Under the pieces are notes generated by a model. The model searched no databases. It was not told the origin of the DNA and saw only the letters and a program-made list of their open reading frames with translations. Shown here in pieces: positions 1 to 7,556 of a stretch of DNA of 32,444 nucleotides. Position 1 is the stretch's first letter. Each line of letters starts with the position of its first letter. Made by a program: the position numbers and the translations under genes. Source of the DNA: Chloroflexota bacterium (GTDB taxonomy: Bacteria > Chloroflexota > Dehalococcoidia > JACQUO01); contig JACQUO010000013.1 in NCBI GenBank assembly GCA_016210205.1, forward strand, positions 1 through 32,444, read 5' to 3'.

Positions 1-822
1 AACGACGCCGGGGTGGCCCTGGATGGCTCGGGCTCCGACCAGCGCCCCGCTGACCAGGTGGTGGCGGAAATCAAGAAGGCAGGCGGCAAGGCCGCGGCCA
101 ACCACGCCAATGTCACCACCATGGCCGGCGGCGAGAGCATCATCAAGACCGCCCTGGACAGCTTCGGGCGGCTGGACATCCTGGTGAACAACGCCGGCAT
201 CCTCCGAGACCGCATGATTTTCAACATGGCCGAGGAGGAGTGGGATGCCGTCATCGCAGTGCACCTGAAAGGGCACTTCTCCTGCGGGAAGGCGGCCAGC
301 GTGGTCTTCCGACAGCAGCGCAGCGGCCGCATCATCAACACCGCCTCCATCGCGGCCCTGGGCAACATGGGCCAGGCCAACTACAGCACCGCCAAGAACG
401 GCATTGTGGGCATGACCCAGACCTGGGCCCGGGAGTTAGGCCGCTACGGGGTCACCGCCAACTGCCTCTTCCCCGGCGCCACCACCCGCATGACGGACCG
501 CCCGGAGCTCCGGGAGGCCCAGGCCCGCTCCGTGGCGGCGGGGATACGGGCCGCCCCGGCCCCGGCCCAGGCCGCGCCCGCGGTGCGGGACCCCGCTGGC
601 GTCTCCCCCATCGTGGTCTGGCTCAGCACCGACGAGGCCTCCAATGTCAACGGCTGGGTCTTCGCCGCCTCCTGGGGCGAGGTGGGCGTTTACTCCCCGC
701 CGCGCCTGGGCAAGGCCCTCTACAAGGACGGCTACTGGACCGTGGACGAGGTGGCCGAGGTCTTCCCCCGCACCCTGGGCGAGGGTCTGGTGAACAAGTG
801 GCCCCCTCAGGCCCCCAAGTAA
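1..822 (+). CDS. SDR-family NAD(P)-dependent dehydrogenase, 5' end cut off by the window
   Basis: The reading frame is open from base 1, so the N-terminal Rossmann glycine motif lies outside the window. A GTG at 13 is probably not the true start because family-like sequence (NDAGVALDGSG) precedes it. Visible SDR hallmarks are the NNAG motif, a serine in NTASIAAL, and the YSTAK catalytic Tyr-x3-Lys. The insert with DGSGSDQRPADQVV and KKAGGKAAANHANV resembles the dehydrogenase domain of peroxisomal-type multifunctional enzyme 2, which oxidises 3-hydroxyacyl-CoA, more than a plain FabG. With acyl-CoA-handling CoA-transferases elsewhere in the window, a role in acyl-CoA or steroid-like side-chain oxidation is plausible. 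The substrate cannot be read from sequence. It is followed by a strong terminator and convergent genes. Confidence 0.85.
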   Translation, partial: NDAGVALDGSGSDQRPADQVVAEIKKAGGKAAANHANVTTMAGGESIIKTALDSFGRLDILVNNAGILRDRMIFNMAEEEWDAVIAVHLKGHFSCGKAASVVFRQQRSGRIINTASIAALGNMGQANYSTAKNGIVGMTQTWARELGRYGVTANCLFPGATTRMTDRPELREAQARSVAAGIRAAPAPAQAAPAVRDPAGVSPIVVWLSTDEASNVNGWVFAASWGEVGVYSPPRLGKALYKDGYWTVDEVAEVFPRTLGEGLVNKWPPQAPK

Positions 823-860
823 GAGACCGGAAATTAGAGCCTGGAAAAGGGCATCAAGCA

Positions 861-894
861 GGGGCGGTAGGCCAAGCCTACCGCCCCTTTTTTT
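861..894 (+). terminator. Rho-independent terminator after the SDR gene
   Basis: A perfect 12-bp stem (GGGGCGGTAGGC / GCCTACCGCCCC) closes a CAA loop and is followed by seven T. It ends the plus-strand SDR transcript. The T run overlaps the stop codon of the convergent GNAT gene. Read on the minus strand the hairpin lacks a good T run, so it acts mainly in the plus direction. Confidence 0.92.
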
Positions 895-1501
895 AGGTCT
901 CTAAGATGAAGCGGGGCCTGGGAGCCTTGTCTTTCGGAGGCTCCGCCTCCTCCGTTGCCTTGAGGCGGGCCAGGAAATCCCGGCGGGTCTGCTCCATGCG
1001 GATGAAGGTGTGGCCGTTGCGCAGGACCCGCTCCCGGGGGGTGAACCCGCACTTGGTGAAGGCCTTCTGGGCGCGGTGGTTCCAATCCAGGGTGTGCAGG
1101 TAGAGCCGCTCCATGCCCGCTTCCAGGAAGAGATGGCGGAGCAGGGTGTTTAGGACGTCGGGCCCGTAGCCCTGCCCCCAGTAGGCCCGGTCCCCAATCA
1201 TAATGCCCAGTTCAGCCTCTTTCCGCGGGAAGTCGATGTCGTAGTAGGAGCAGTTGCCAATGTGCTTGCGCTCCAGGTTTTCGATGGCGAAGCGGCGGCT
1301 GAAGGGGTTGGGGTATTCCATCTCCTCAGTGTAGAGGATGAGGAAATCGCTGAAGGATATCCTCAAGGGGGCGGTGGCGTCCAGTTGGGCCAACTCCTGG
1401 TCCCGACTCCAGGCGAAGTCGTCTGGGGCGTCCCCCATCCGCTTCTCGCGGAGGAGCACCCTATGGCCGCGCAGGACTAGCCCCTCGGATGACATGGTCA
1501 T
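893..1501 (-). CDS. GNAT-family N-acetyltransferase, RimJ/RimL-like
   Basis: This 202-residue protein has the GNAT core of the RimJ/RimL type, which transfers acetyl from acetyl-CoA to N-terminal amino groups or small amines. The acetyl-CoA pyrophosphate loop appears as GYGPD after WGQ (about residues 113-119). The following helix and NHRAQKAFTKCGF match motifs A and B. An acidic/basic C-terminal tail (about residues 175-202) extends beyond the fold. The start is ATG at 1501, with a second ATG two codons later. The gene begins five bases after the Nudix stop codon, so the two are probably co-transcribed. The substrate is unknown. Confidence 0.85.
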   Translation of the reverse strand: MTMSSEGLVLRGHRVLLREKRMGDAPDDFAWSRDQELAQLDATAPLRISFSDFLILYTEEMEYPNPFSRRFAIENLERKHIGNCSYYDIDFPRKEAELGIMIGDRAYWGQGYGPDVLNTLLRHLFLEAGMERLYLHTLDWNHRAQKAFTKCGFTPRERVLRNGHTFIRMEQTRRDFLARLKATEEAEPPKDKAPRPRFILET

Positions 1502-1506
1502 ATTCT

Positions 1507-1947
1507 CTAAGCCTTTCCGGCTTGCAGGGCCGCAACGCGCTCCTGGGCCCGGGCCAGGATTTGCGCCTCGTTCTCATAGGTCGAGGTCTGCGAGGCCTCC
1601 TCCAGGGGGAACCACCGCACCTGGTCGAACTCGGCGTCATGGAGCGAGAGGTCGCCCCCCAGGGGCCTCATGAGGAAGAAATGGACTCTCTTATGGTATC
1701 GTTGGCCCCCGCGCCAGAAGGTGTACTCGATGGCGTCCAGGGGCGCCACCAGGGCCGCCTCCAATCCGGTCTCCTCCTGCACCTCCCTCAGGGCCGTCTC
1801 CTCCAGGGATTCGCCGGGGTTGGGCCCGCCCTTGGGCAGGCCCCAGATGATGGGATGGCCCCGGCCACAGAGCACAACCTCCGCACGGCCATCCCCCTGG
1901 CGCCAGACCACCCCGCCTGCGGACACCAGATGGTGGGTTTGCGACAA
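1507..1947 (-). CDS. Nudix hydrolase
   Basis: The protein has a complete Nudix box at residues 40-62 (G-x5-E-x7-REV-x-EE-x-GL), the metal-binding helix that hydrolyses nucleoside diphosphates linked to another moiety. Its overall look (SAGGVVWR near the N-terminus, WGLPKGG before the box) is that of Ap4A-hydrolase/NUDT2-like or general bacterial Nudix enzymes. I chose the TTG start at 1947 (146 residues) because AAAGGTGG lies just upstream. The frame extends to a TTG at 2025, but that extension contains a good sigma-70 promoter, so it is probably not translated. The downstream GNAT gene follows after five bases. The exact substrate is undetermined. Confidence 0.85.
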   Translation of the reverse strand: MSQTHHLVSAGGVVWRQGDGRAEVVLCGRGHPIIWGLPKGGPNPGESLEETALREVQEETGLEAALVAPLDAIEYTFWRGGQRYHKRVHFFLMRPLGGDLSLHDAEFDQVRWFPLEEASQTSTYENEAQILARAQERVAALQAGKA

Positions 1948-1996
1948 AGGGCCACCTTTACCTGAAAGACGCTCTCTAGTTTGCTTCCTTGATATA

Positions 1997-2025
1997 ATTT
2001 TAGGCCCCCCCTGCCCGCTAGTCAA
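1997..2025 (-). promoter_or_regulatory. Sigma-70-type promoter for the Nudix-GNAT operon
   Basis: On the minus strand TTGACT (2025-2020), a 17-base spacer and TAAAAT (2002-1997) form a near-consensus promoter. The predicted transcript starts near 1990, about 43 bases before the chosen TTG start at 1947. This supports the shorter Nudix protein. Confidence 0.75.
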
Positions 2026-2108
2026 CGCCGGGAGCGAGGTTCCCTTTTCGGGAGGCCTGGCTCTGCCCTACCCCAGCTAGGGCGAAGCTTCAGCGAGGCC
2101 ATAGGCCC

Positions 2109-3035
2109 TCACTCGTCTGGCCCCAAAGAGAACAGGTCGTCCCACCCCGAGGCCAGGTCCTCCAGGGCGTTTCGCGCCGCCTCCTGGAGGTGAGGGGAGC
2201 CCTGCTCCAGGCACTCCTGGAGCTTCTCCTTGGCCACGGGGCCACCGATGTGTCCCAAAGCAGCCACCACTGCCAACTGCACCTGGGAATCGGGGTCAGA
2301 GAGGAGCTGGGCCAGGGGGGGGATGGCCTCCTCCAGACCCAGCTCGCCGCAGGCGTTCACCGCCTCGTAGCGGGTCTCGGTGTCCGCGCTCTTCAGTTCC
2401 TGGAGGAGCAGGGGCAGCCAGCCGGGGTCGGAGTTCATGCCCATAGCGTAGAGGGCGCCTAGCTTGAGCTGGTGCTCCGATTGATAGTAGCTCTGTCGGA
2501 TAAGCTCCTGGACCGGGCCGCGGCTCAGAGGCCCCAGGGCCTCCAGGGCGCGCCGTCGTACCTGGGCCGGCTCGCCAGGGCTCCTGGCGATGGACAGGAG
2601 GGCGGCCTCCAGACGGGCCCCCATCTGGGGCCGAAGCTTGCCCAGCTCCGACATGAGGGTGAAGGTGCCGAGAGTGGCGGCGGCGGTGGCACGAACGCTC
2701 TCCGTGCGGTCCTGCTCCATGAGGGCGATGAGGGGCTCCACCAGATGGGGGTTCTCGGAGCCGGCCAGGCCTTCCAGGGAGCCCAGTCGCACCTCCTCGT
2801 CCCCGTCCTTCAGGGTGAAGGCAAAGATATCCTCAAAGTCCAGGGTGAGGTCATCTTCCGCCAGGAGGGCCATAGTGGCCACAATATGACGTCGCCGCTC
2901 CACCGGCAGGCCGGGCCAAAGGCCCCTGAACTGCTCCATCTCCTCTGGAGGCAGGCCCGTGAGGCGGGCCAGGTCCTGAGCGCTGGGGCGTCTTCCGGGG
3001 TCGGCGATTTTGGCGAGCCGCGGGGGCGATGCCAT
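2109..3035 (-). CDS. HEAT-repeat protein
   Basis: This 308-residue protein is made of helical HEAT-like repeats. Examples are VRLGSLEGLAGSENPHLVEPL, VRATAAATLGTF, TRYEAVNACGELGLEEAIPPL and VQLAVVAALGHIGG, with the usual spacing of about 31-35 residues. Such alpha-solenoids act as binding scaffolds and have no catalytic residues. No signal peptide or membrane segment is visible. It starts seven bases after the tldE stop codon and is the last gene of the FAH-tldD-tldE run, so it is probably co-expressed with the TldD/TldE protease. A link to substrate delivery for that protease is only an inference from position. Confidence 0.8.
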   Translation of the reverse strand: MASPPRLAKIADPGRRPSAQDLARLTGLPPEEMEQFRGLWPGLPVERRRHIVATMALLAEDDLTLDFEDIFAFTLKDGDEEVRLGSLEGLAGSENPHLVEPLIALMEQDRTESVRATAAATLGTFTLMSELGKLRPQMGARLEAALLSIARSPGEPAQVRRRALEALGPLSRGPVQELIRQSYYQSEHQLKLGALYAMGMNSDPGWLPLLLQELKSADTETRYEAVNACGELGLEEAIPPLAQLLSDPDSQVQLAVVAALGHIGGPVAKEKLQECLEQGSPHLQEAARNALEDLASGWDDLFSLGPDE

Positions 3036-3042
3036 AGGCCCC

Positions 3043-4353
3043 TCAGCCCTTGGAGGAGACGGAGACGCTGTGGCAGAGGATGGGCGGGGTGTGGAGCATC
3101 CCCCCCACCCACTCGGGCTGGTCGCCCAGGGCGGCCATTTCCTTCAGCGCCTCATAGACATTGCCTGAAATCATGGTGTCCTTGACCCGTCCCACCACTT
3201 GGCCCCCCTCCACCCGGTAGCCCAGGAGGACATTGCCGCCGAAGTCCCCGCCCAGGATGTTGCCCTGGCCCGCGCCGATGAGGCGCTCCACCAGCAGCCC
3301 CTCTTTGATGCCCTTGAGCATCTGGGCCGTGGTGACCTTGCCGGGGGCGATGACCAGGGCGCTGGCGTTGGGGGTGGGCAGCAGGCCCCCTCCCATGCGA
3401 GAGGCGTTGCCCGTGCTCTTGGCCCGGGCCTGGCCCGCGGTCTGCAGGTCATAGATGAAATTGGCCACCACCCCGTCCTGGATGAGGGGGGTGCGCTGGC
3501 TGGGGACACCCTCCTCGTCCCAGGGGCGGCTGCCGGGCCGGTGGGCCACCGTGGCGTCGTCCCAGAGGGAGAGGCGGCGGTCGAAGACCCGCTCCCCCAG
3601 GCGGTGACCCAGGGGCGAGGCCCCCTGGAGCACCGTGCGCCCGTTGAAGGCCGACATCAGGGGCATGACCAAAGCCGCAGCCACCCCCCGGGGGGAGAAG
3701 AGGACGGGGACTTTCCCCTTCGGGGCCGGGGCCTGCCGCTTGGCCCGCTCCAGCTGCAGGATGGTGGCCTCCACCACCTGGCGGCCATCGGGGATGAGGC
3801 GGCAAGCGGACTCCCCATCCCCCACAAAGAGCATGTCCGTCCCCCGGATGAGGGTGCCCTCCAGATAGAGGGAGAAGGTGGTCTTGCGGTAGCGGGCCCG
3901 CAGGCCCGCGGTGTTCAGGAGCTCGATGGTGGCCGCGTTTTTAATGATGCCGGCGTCCACCATGACCTCCGGCGAGTGTTGCCGCACCTGGTCCACCATG
4001 GACTGCCCCAGCGCCGCCATGGCCTCCACCGTGAACTTCTCCACCTTGGAGTCCCAGGTGGACACCCTGGGGTGCGCCTGGGCGGGCGGGAGCTGGAAGT
4101 GGGCCCGGTTGCCGAAGGGCGCCGTCTCCAGGGCGGCCTCCACCAGGCCCTGGCCGCCGGTGCCCGAGGCGTTGGCGAACCCGATGCGGCCGTCCACGAT
4201 GAGGCGCAGGGAGAAGCCCTGGGTCTGGCGCGTGTTCAGCTGCTTGAGGCGGTTGGCCTCGAAGGAGGCGCTGGTCTCCAGGTTGGAGTAGGCGTAGATT
4301 TCCGCGGCCTGGGCGACGCGGCGGGCCTGCTCCAGGAGCGCGGCAGGCGTCAT
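3043..4353 (-). CDS. tldE: TldE/PmbA-like protease subunit
   Basis: This 436-residue protein belongs to the TldD/PmbA family. Family features include the early ASFEANRLKQLNTRQTQGFSLR stretch (about residues 29-50), the central QRTPLIQDGVVANFIYDLQTA region, and a C-terminal LGGDFGGNVLLGYRVEGGQ stretch. It lacks the HExxxH zinc motif, as expected for the TldE partner. In the known E. coli pair, TldD and TldE form a heterodimer that digests unfolded peptides and matures microcin B17 and CcdA. Its ATG overlaps the tldD stop codon by four bases (ATGA), which implies translational coupling and fixed stoichiometry. No peptide precursor is recognisable nearby. Confidence 0.9.
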   Translation of the reverse strand: MTPAALLEQARRVAQAAEIYAYSNLETSASFEANRLKQLNTRQTQGFSLRLIVDGRIGFANASGTGGQGLVEAALETAPFGNRAHFQLPPAQAHPRVSTWDSKVEKFTVEAMAALGQSMVDQVRQHSPEVMVDAGIIKNAATIELLNTAGLRARYRKTTFSLYLEGTLIRGTDMLFVGDGESACRLIPDGRQVVEATILQLERAKRQAPAPKGKVPVLFSPRGVAAALVMPLMSAFNGRTVLQGASPLGHRLGERVFDRRLSLWDDATVAHRPGSRPWDEEGVPSQRTPLIQDGVVANFIYDLQTAGQARAKSTGNASRMGGGLLPTPNASALVIAPGKVTTAQMLKGIKEGLLVERLIGAGQGNILGGDFGGNVLLGYRVEGGQVVGRVKDTMISGNVYEALKEMAALGDQPEWVGGMLHTPPILCHSVSVSSKG

Positions 4354-5738
4354 GGGGCTTTACCTCCGATAAGGCATTGCCGGATGCGGATGTGGGGGCT
4401 GCCGTTGGATACGGGCAGGGGCATCTGCATGCCCTTGCCGCAGCCGCCCCCCTCGTTCACATCCAGGTCGTTGCCGATGGCATCGATATGCTCCATGGTG
4501 GTGAAGACATTCCCCGTGAGCACCACGGGACGCAGGAGCTCGGCGATTTTGCCATTCCTGATGCGGTAGGCCTCCCCGGCGGAGAAGGTGAACATCTCCA
4601 TGCTGGTCATGCCCCCGTACCAGTTCTTGGCATAGACGCCGTCCTTGACCCCGGCCAGCATGTCCTCCAGCTTGGCCTCCCCGGGCTCGATGATGGTGTT
4701 GGTCATGCGCACGATGGGCGGGAAGTGGTAGTTGATGGCCCGGGCGTTGCCCGTAGGCTTCTCCCCCATCTTGGCGGCGGTCTCCCGGGAGTGGAGCCGC
4801 CCCACCAGGATGCCCTCCCGGATGAGGTAGGTCTTCTGGGCGGGCGTCCCCTCGTCGTCGTATTTGTAGGAGCCCCGCAGGTTGGGCAGGGCGGCGCCGT
4901 CCACGATGTTCAGGTGCTTCCCCCCGAAGCGGCGACCCAGCACCATAATCTCTTTCATCTGCTGGTTCTCATAGACGAAGTCCGACTCCGAGAGGTGGCC
5001 GAAGGCCTCGTGGACGAAGACCCCCGCCAGCACCGGGTCGCAGATGAGGGTGTGCTCCCCGCCGGTCAGATGGGGCGCGGCGAGCATGTCCACGGCCCGC
5101 TGGGCCAGGCCCTTGACCTCCTGGTGGAGGCCCTGGATGAAGCTGTAGTCGCCATGGGAGCCGATGGAGACCCCCGCCTGCTGCACCTCAGAGCCGTCCC
5201 GGGCCACCACGGCGATGCGGGCCGAGAGGTCCAGGCGCCCCTGTTGGATGTAGCTGCCCCCCGAGGAGGCGAAGACGACCTGGCGGCGCCCCTCGCTGTA
5301 GGTGATGTTGGAGGTCTGCACCTTGGGGGTGGCCCAGATAATCTCGTTGTACTCGTCCAGGAGGCGTTTCTTCTCCGCCAGGGGCACCCCCGCGGGGTCT
5401 TGCACCACCCGGGCGGGGACATCGTCCACCGCCGCCGGGATAGGGGCCAGCCGGCTCTCCTCCCGCCCCACCAGGCTTGCCTGGCGCGCCGCCAGGGCCA
5501 CCTTGTCGCGCAAGTCACGGAGGTCGTTGAAGGAGATGAAGCCCCAGGCCCCGCGGACTAACGCTCGGGCGCAGCCGCCCTGGGAGGAGGCCTTGCCGAT
5601 GTCCTCCAGCTCCCGCCCCCGGTAGATGAGGCGGGTGGACTCCCCCGTCTCTAGGCGCAGCTCTGCATAGTCGGCCTGGTGGCCCCGCAGGGCCGCCTCT
5701 ATTTCCTCCCGGCCGGGGAGGTCATGCGGCGCGGACAT
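4350..5738 (-). CDS. tldD: TldD-like zinc metalloprotease subunit
   Basis: This 462-residue TldD-family protein carries the HEAFGH zinc motif (residues 243-248) within the FVHEAFGHLSESD context. It also has the conserved NEGGGCGKGMQMPL segment near the C-terminus, which supplies the metal-binding cysteine. It is the catalytic partner of TldE, which directly follows with a four-base overlap. The start ATG at 5738 has GAGGA a few bases upstream and lies inside the last 17 bases of the FAH-family gene, so the three genes are tightly coupled. Length and motif set are normal for the family. The natural substrate is unknown. Confidence 0.93.
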   Translation of the reverse strand: MSAPHDLPGREEIEAALRGHQADYAELRLETGESTRLIYRGRELEDIGKASSQGGCARALVRGAWGFISFNDLRDLRDKVALAARQASLVGREESRLAPIPAAVDDVPARVVQDPAGVPLAEKKRLLDEYNEIIWATPKVQTSNITYSEGRRQVVFASSGGSYIQQGRLDLSARIAVVARDGSEVQQAGVSIGSHGDYSFIQGLHQEVKGLAQRAVDMLAAPHLTGGEHTLICDPVLAGVFVHEAFGHLSESDFVYENQQMKEIMVLGRRFGGKHLNIVDGAALPNLRGSYKYDDEGTPAQKTYLIREGILVGRLHSRETAAKMGEKPTGNARAINYHFPPIVRMTNTIIEPGEAKLEDMLAGVKDGVYAKNWYGGMTSMEMFTFSAGEAYRIRNGKIAELLRPVVLTGNVFTTMEHIDAIGNDLDVNEGGGCGKGMQMPLPVSNGSPHIRIRQCLIGGKAP

Positions 5739-6489
5739 AGTTCCTCAGCACTCCGATGCCTTTGATGTCCACCTCCACCACATCGCCGGGCTTCATGGCG
5801 GTGGTGGCGCCGGAGGTGCCGGTGAAGATGCAGTCGCCCGGCTCCAGGGTCACCGCCTGGCTGGCGAAGGAGATGATTTTGGGCACGGGGTGGTGCATGT
5901 CCCCCGTGACGCAGGTCTGCTTCACCTCGCCGTTGAGGCGGAGCACGATGGGGAATTTGGTCCAATCGGCCCCGGTGACAATCACGGGGCCCAGGGGGGA
6001 GAAGGTGTCGGCGCCCTTGGCCCGCCACCACTGCATGTCGCCGCCCTGCTGGGTGAACTGCCAGTTGCGGCAGGAGACATCGTTGCCGCAGGTGTAGCCC
6101 AGGACATAGTCCAACGCCTCGGCCTCGGAGACCTTGTGGGCGCGGCGCTTCATCACCACCACCAGCTCGCTCTCGTAGTGGACATTGGTGGCTCCCGGAT
6201 GGAGGATGATGCTGTCCTCCGGGCCAATCACGGAGGTGGGGGGCTTCCAGAAGAGCTCCGGGTTGGGGGGCATGGGCCGCTCCTCCCGCACATGGGTGCG
6301 GTAGTTGAGGGCCATGGCCAGCATTTTGGGGGGCACGATGGGGGCCAGGAGCTTGACCTGGGAAAGGTCGGCCAGGCGGCGTCCCCGCCGGGGCTCGCCG
6401 AAGAGGTCGCCGCGGAGGGCATAGACCTGGTTCCCCTCCACCACGCCGTGCTGCACCTTGTCCTTCCAGAGAAACCGCGCGATGTTCAT
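5722..6489 (-). CDS. Fumarylacetoacetate hydrolase (FAH) family protein
   Basis: The 255-residue protein has the FAH catalytic fold. A short N-terminal domain is followed by ALNYRTHVRE, the metal-binding acidic residue in HYESELVVVM, GNDVSCRNWQ, KGADTFSPLGP, and the C-terminal TGTSGATTAMKPGD. This family cleaves or decarboxylates 2-oxo/enol acids, for example fumarylpyruvate, 2-hydroxyhepta-2,4-diene-1,7-dioate or oxaloacetate, with Mg or Mn. GGAGGAGG precedes the ATG at 6489. It overlaps tldD by 17 bases and lies 33 bases after the 90-residue unknown. The exact substrate cannot be assigned. A place in aromatic or acyl-acid breakdown is inferred from the CoA-transferases and SDR gene in the window. 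Confidence 0.88.
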   Translation of the reverse strand: MNIARFLWKDKVQHGVVEGNQVYALRGDLFGEPRRGRRLADLSQVKLLAPIVPPKMLAMALNYRTHVREERPMPPNPELFWKPPTSVIGPEDSIILHPGATNVHYESELVVVMKRRAHKVSEAEALDYVLGYTCGNDVSCRNWQFTQQGGDMQWWRAKGADTFSPLGPVIVTGADWTKFPIVLRLNGEVKQTCVTGDMHHPVPKIISFASQAVTLEPGDCIFTGTSGATTAMKPGDVVEVDIKGIGVLRNYVRAA

Positions 6490-6522
6490 GGTGCCTCCTC
6501 CTCTTTTCTCTATCTTGTCATC

Positions 6523-6795
6523 CTACCAGTTGAAGGTTAGGGCGGTATAGCCGCCCCCGTCCCAGGGCAGGCCCCTGACCCAGTGCACCAGGGCCGCCGT
6601 CTCCTCGGGGGTGGCGTTGCTCTGCCGGGCGAAGGCCCGGGCCTGGCGCAGGAGGTCGCGGCGCAGGTAGAAGCCCAGGGCGTTGCCCTCCCCCCAAGCC
6701 TGGGCGGTGGTAGCCATTTCATAGCCGAACTCGTAGGCCAGGCCCTCGGGCCGCTCCAGGTATTCGATGGTCACCTTTCCCACATCCAGGCCCAT
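6523..6795 (-). CDS. Uncharacterised 90-residue protein
   Basis: I do not recognise this family. The protein starts MGLDVGKVTIEYLERPEG, contains a predicted helical middle (YLRRDLLRQARAFARQ) and an acidic helix (TPEETAALVHWVRGL), and ends with aromatic residues (ALTFNW). It has no signal peptide, membrane segment or cysteine. AAGGGAG at the end of the restriction endonuclease gene serves as its ribosome site, and only five bases separate the two genes. Its base composition is GC-rich like the FAH-tldD run downstream and unlike the AT-richer restriction genes upstream. It is therefore probably an original member of the core operon that now lies behind an inserted restriction system. Confidence 0.65.
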   Translation of the reverse strand: MGLDVGKVTIEYLERPEGLAYEFGYEMATTAQAWGEGNALGFYLRRDLLRQARAFARQSNATPEETAALVHWVRGLPWDGGGYTALTFNW

Positions 6796-6800
6796 GGGTC

Positions 6801-7556
6801 TTACTCCCTTCTAGCTCCCCGTCTTTTTTTGGGCAGTTTTGGAGCTTTCTCTGCGCTGACGAACTCCACCAGTTTTTCCCAGTCGATGCTGCCATCAGCG
6901 AAACAGAACTCCGCAAAAAAAGCGGCTGTAAACCGGTTAATCGTGGCGTCCCAAGCAGGTGCATATTGGTCTTTGTGTTGAATAGGCTGGTCTTTCATTA
7001 ACCTGACAAGCTTGAGATAGAAGTCAGAGTCGCCGGTAATCTCTTGCCAGAACGCCTGCCCCGCATTCACTCTGTATTCCAAGTCTTTCTTTCGGGCCTT
7101 CTTGCGTCCATAAGCGTGGGCCAGGACAGGGTCAAATTGCTTTTGGAGCTTAAAGAGACGGCTTCTCAGTTCACGGAATTCTTGACCTTGGCGGCTTTTC
7201 GCGCTGGAGCTGAACGGATTCGGCCCAGATTTTACAGCATAAGCGCTAATCCTGCTCTCCGTTTCGACCATAATGTCTATCCCTTTAGCACCCGAGACTG
7301 TGCCTCCAGAGGCAATCAGGGCAATAGGTTCGAAAAAAGCCTCACCAAAGATTGTTTCATCTGAGGAGCTTATGTAATCGGCTAACAGACGCTCAACTAT
7401 CTCGGAAGCCTTTTGCGTTCCCAGCGCTCTGAACAAGTACGGATTTTTGCGTCTAAGAAGTTCTCGAAGCTTTAACTCCCGGACTTTTTTTAGGCGTCGC
7501 TCATAGAAGTCGTGGAGACATCTGCTTATCAGGGCTTCCAGTTCGCTTATGTCCAT
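6801..7556 (-). CDS. PmeII-family type II restriction endonuclease
   Basis: This 251-residue protein matches the PmeII-family pattern. The N-terminus has FYERRLKKVRELKLRELLRR and KNPYLFRALGTQKASEIV, followed by SSSDETIFGEAFFEPIAL. A PD-(D/E)xK-like core follows: GID at residues 92-94 and AVKSG at about 107-111, so D94 and K109 are candidate catalytic residues. It cuts DNA at a site normally protected by the adjacent methyltransferase. The specific recognition sequence cannot be read here. Its start lies 56 bases inside the methyltransferase gene in another frame, so translation may be coupled. Local GC is low (24/60 in line 7321-7380), which suggests transfer. Confidence 0.82.
   Translation of the reverse strand: MDISELEALISRCLHDFYERRLKKVRELKLRELLRRKNPYLFRALGTQKASEIVERLLADYISSSDETIFGEAFFEPIALIASGGTVSGAKGIDIMVETESRISAYAVKSGPNPFSSSAKSRQGQEFRELRSRLFKLQKQFDPVLAHAYGRKKARKKDLEYRVNAGQAFWQEITGDSDFYLKLVRLMKDQPIQHKDQYAPAWDATINRFTAAFFAEFCFADGSIDWEKLVEFVSAEKAPKLPKKRRGARRE

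Noticed and set aside
1948-2025. N-terminal extension of the Nudix protein to TTG at 2025
   Set aside because: The extension overlaps a near-consensus promoter, and a better ribosome site precedes the TTG at 1947.
3199-4569. Long plus-strand open frame of 456 codons opposite tldE
   Set aside because: It is antisense to a clear TldE gene. The composition (Gly, His, Leu, Val-rich) is typical of GC-rich shadow frames, and there is no domain or ribosome site.
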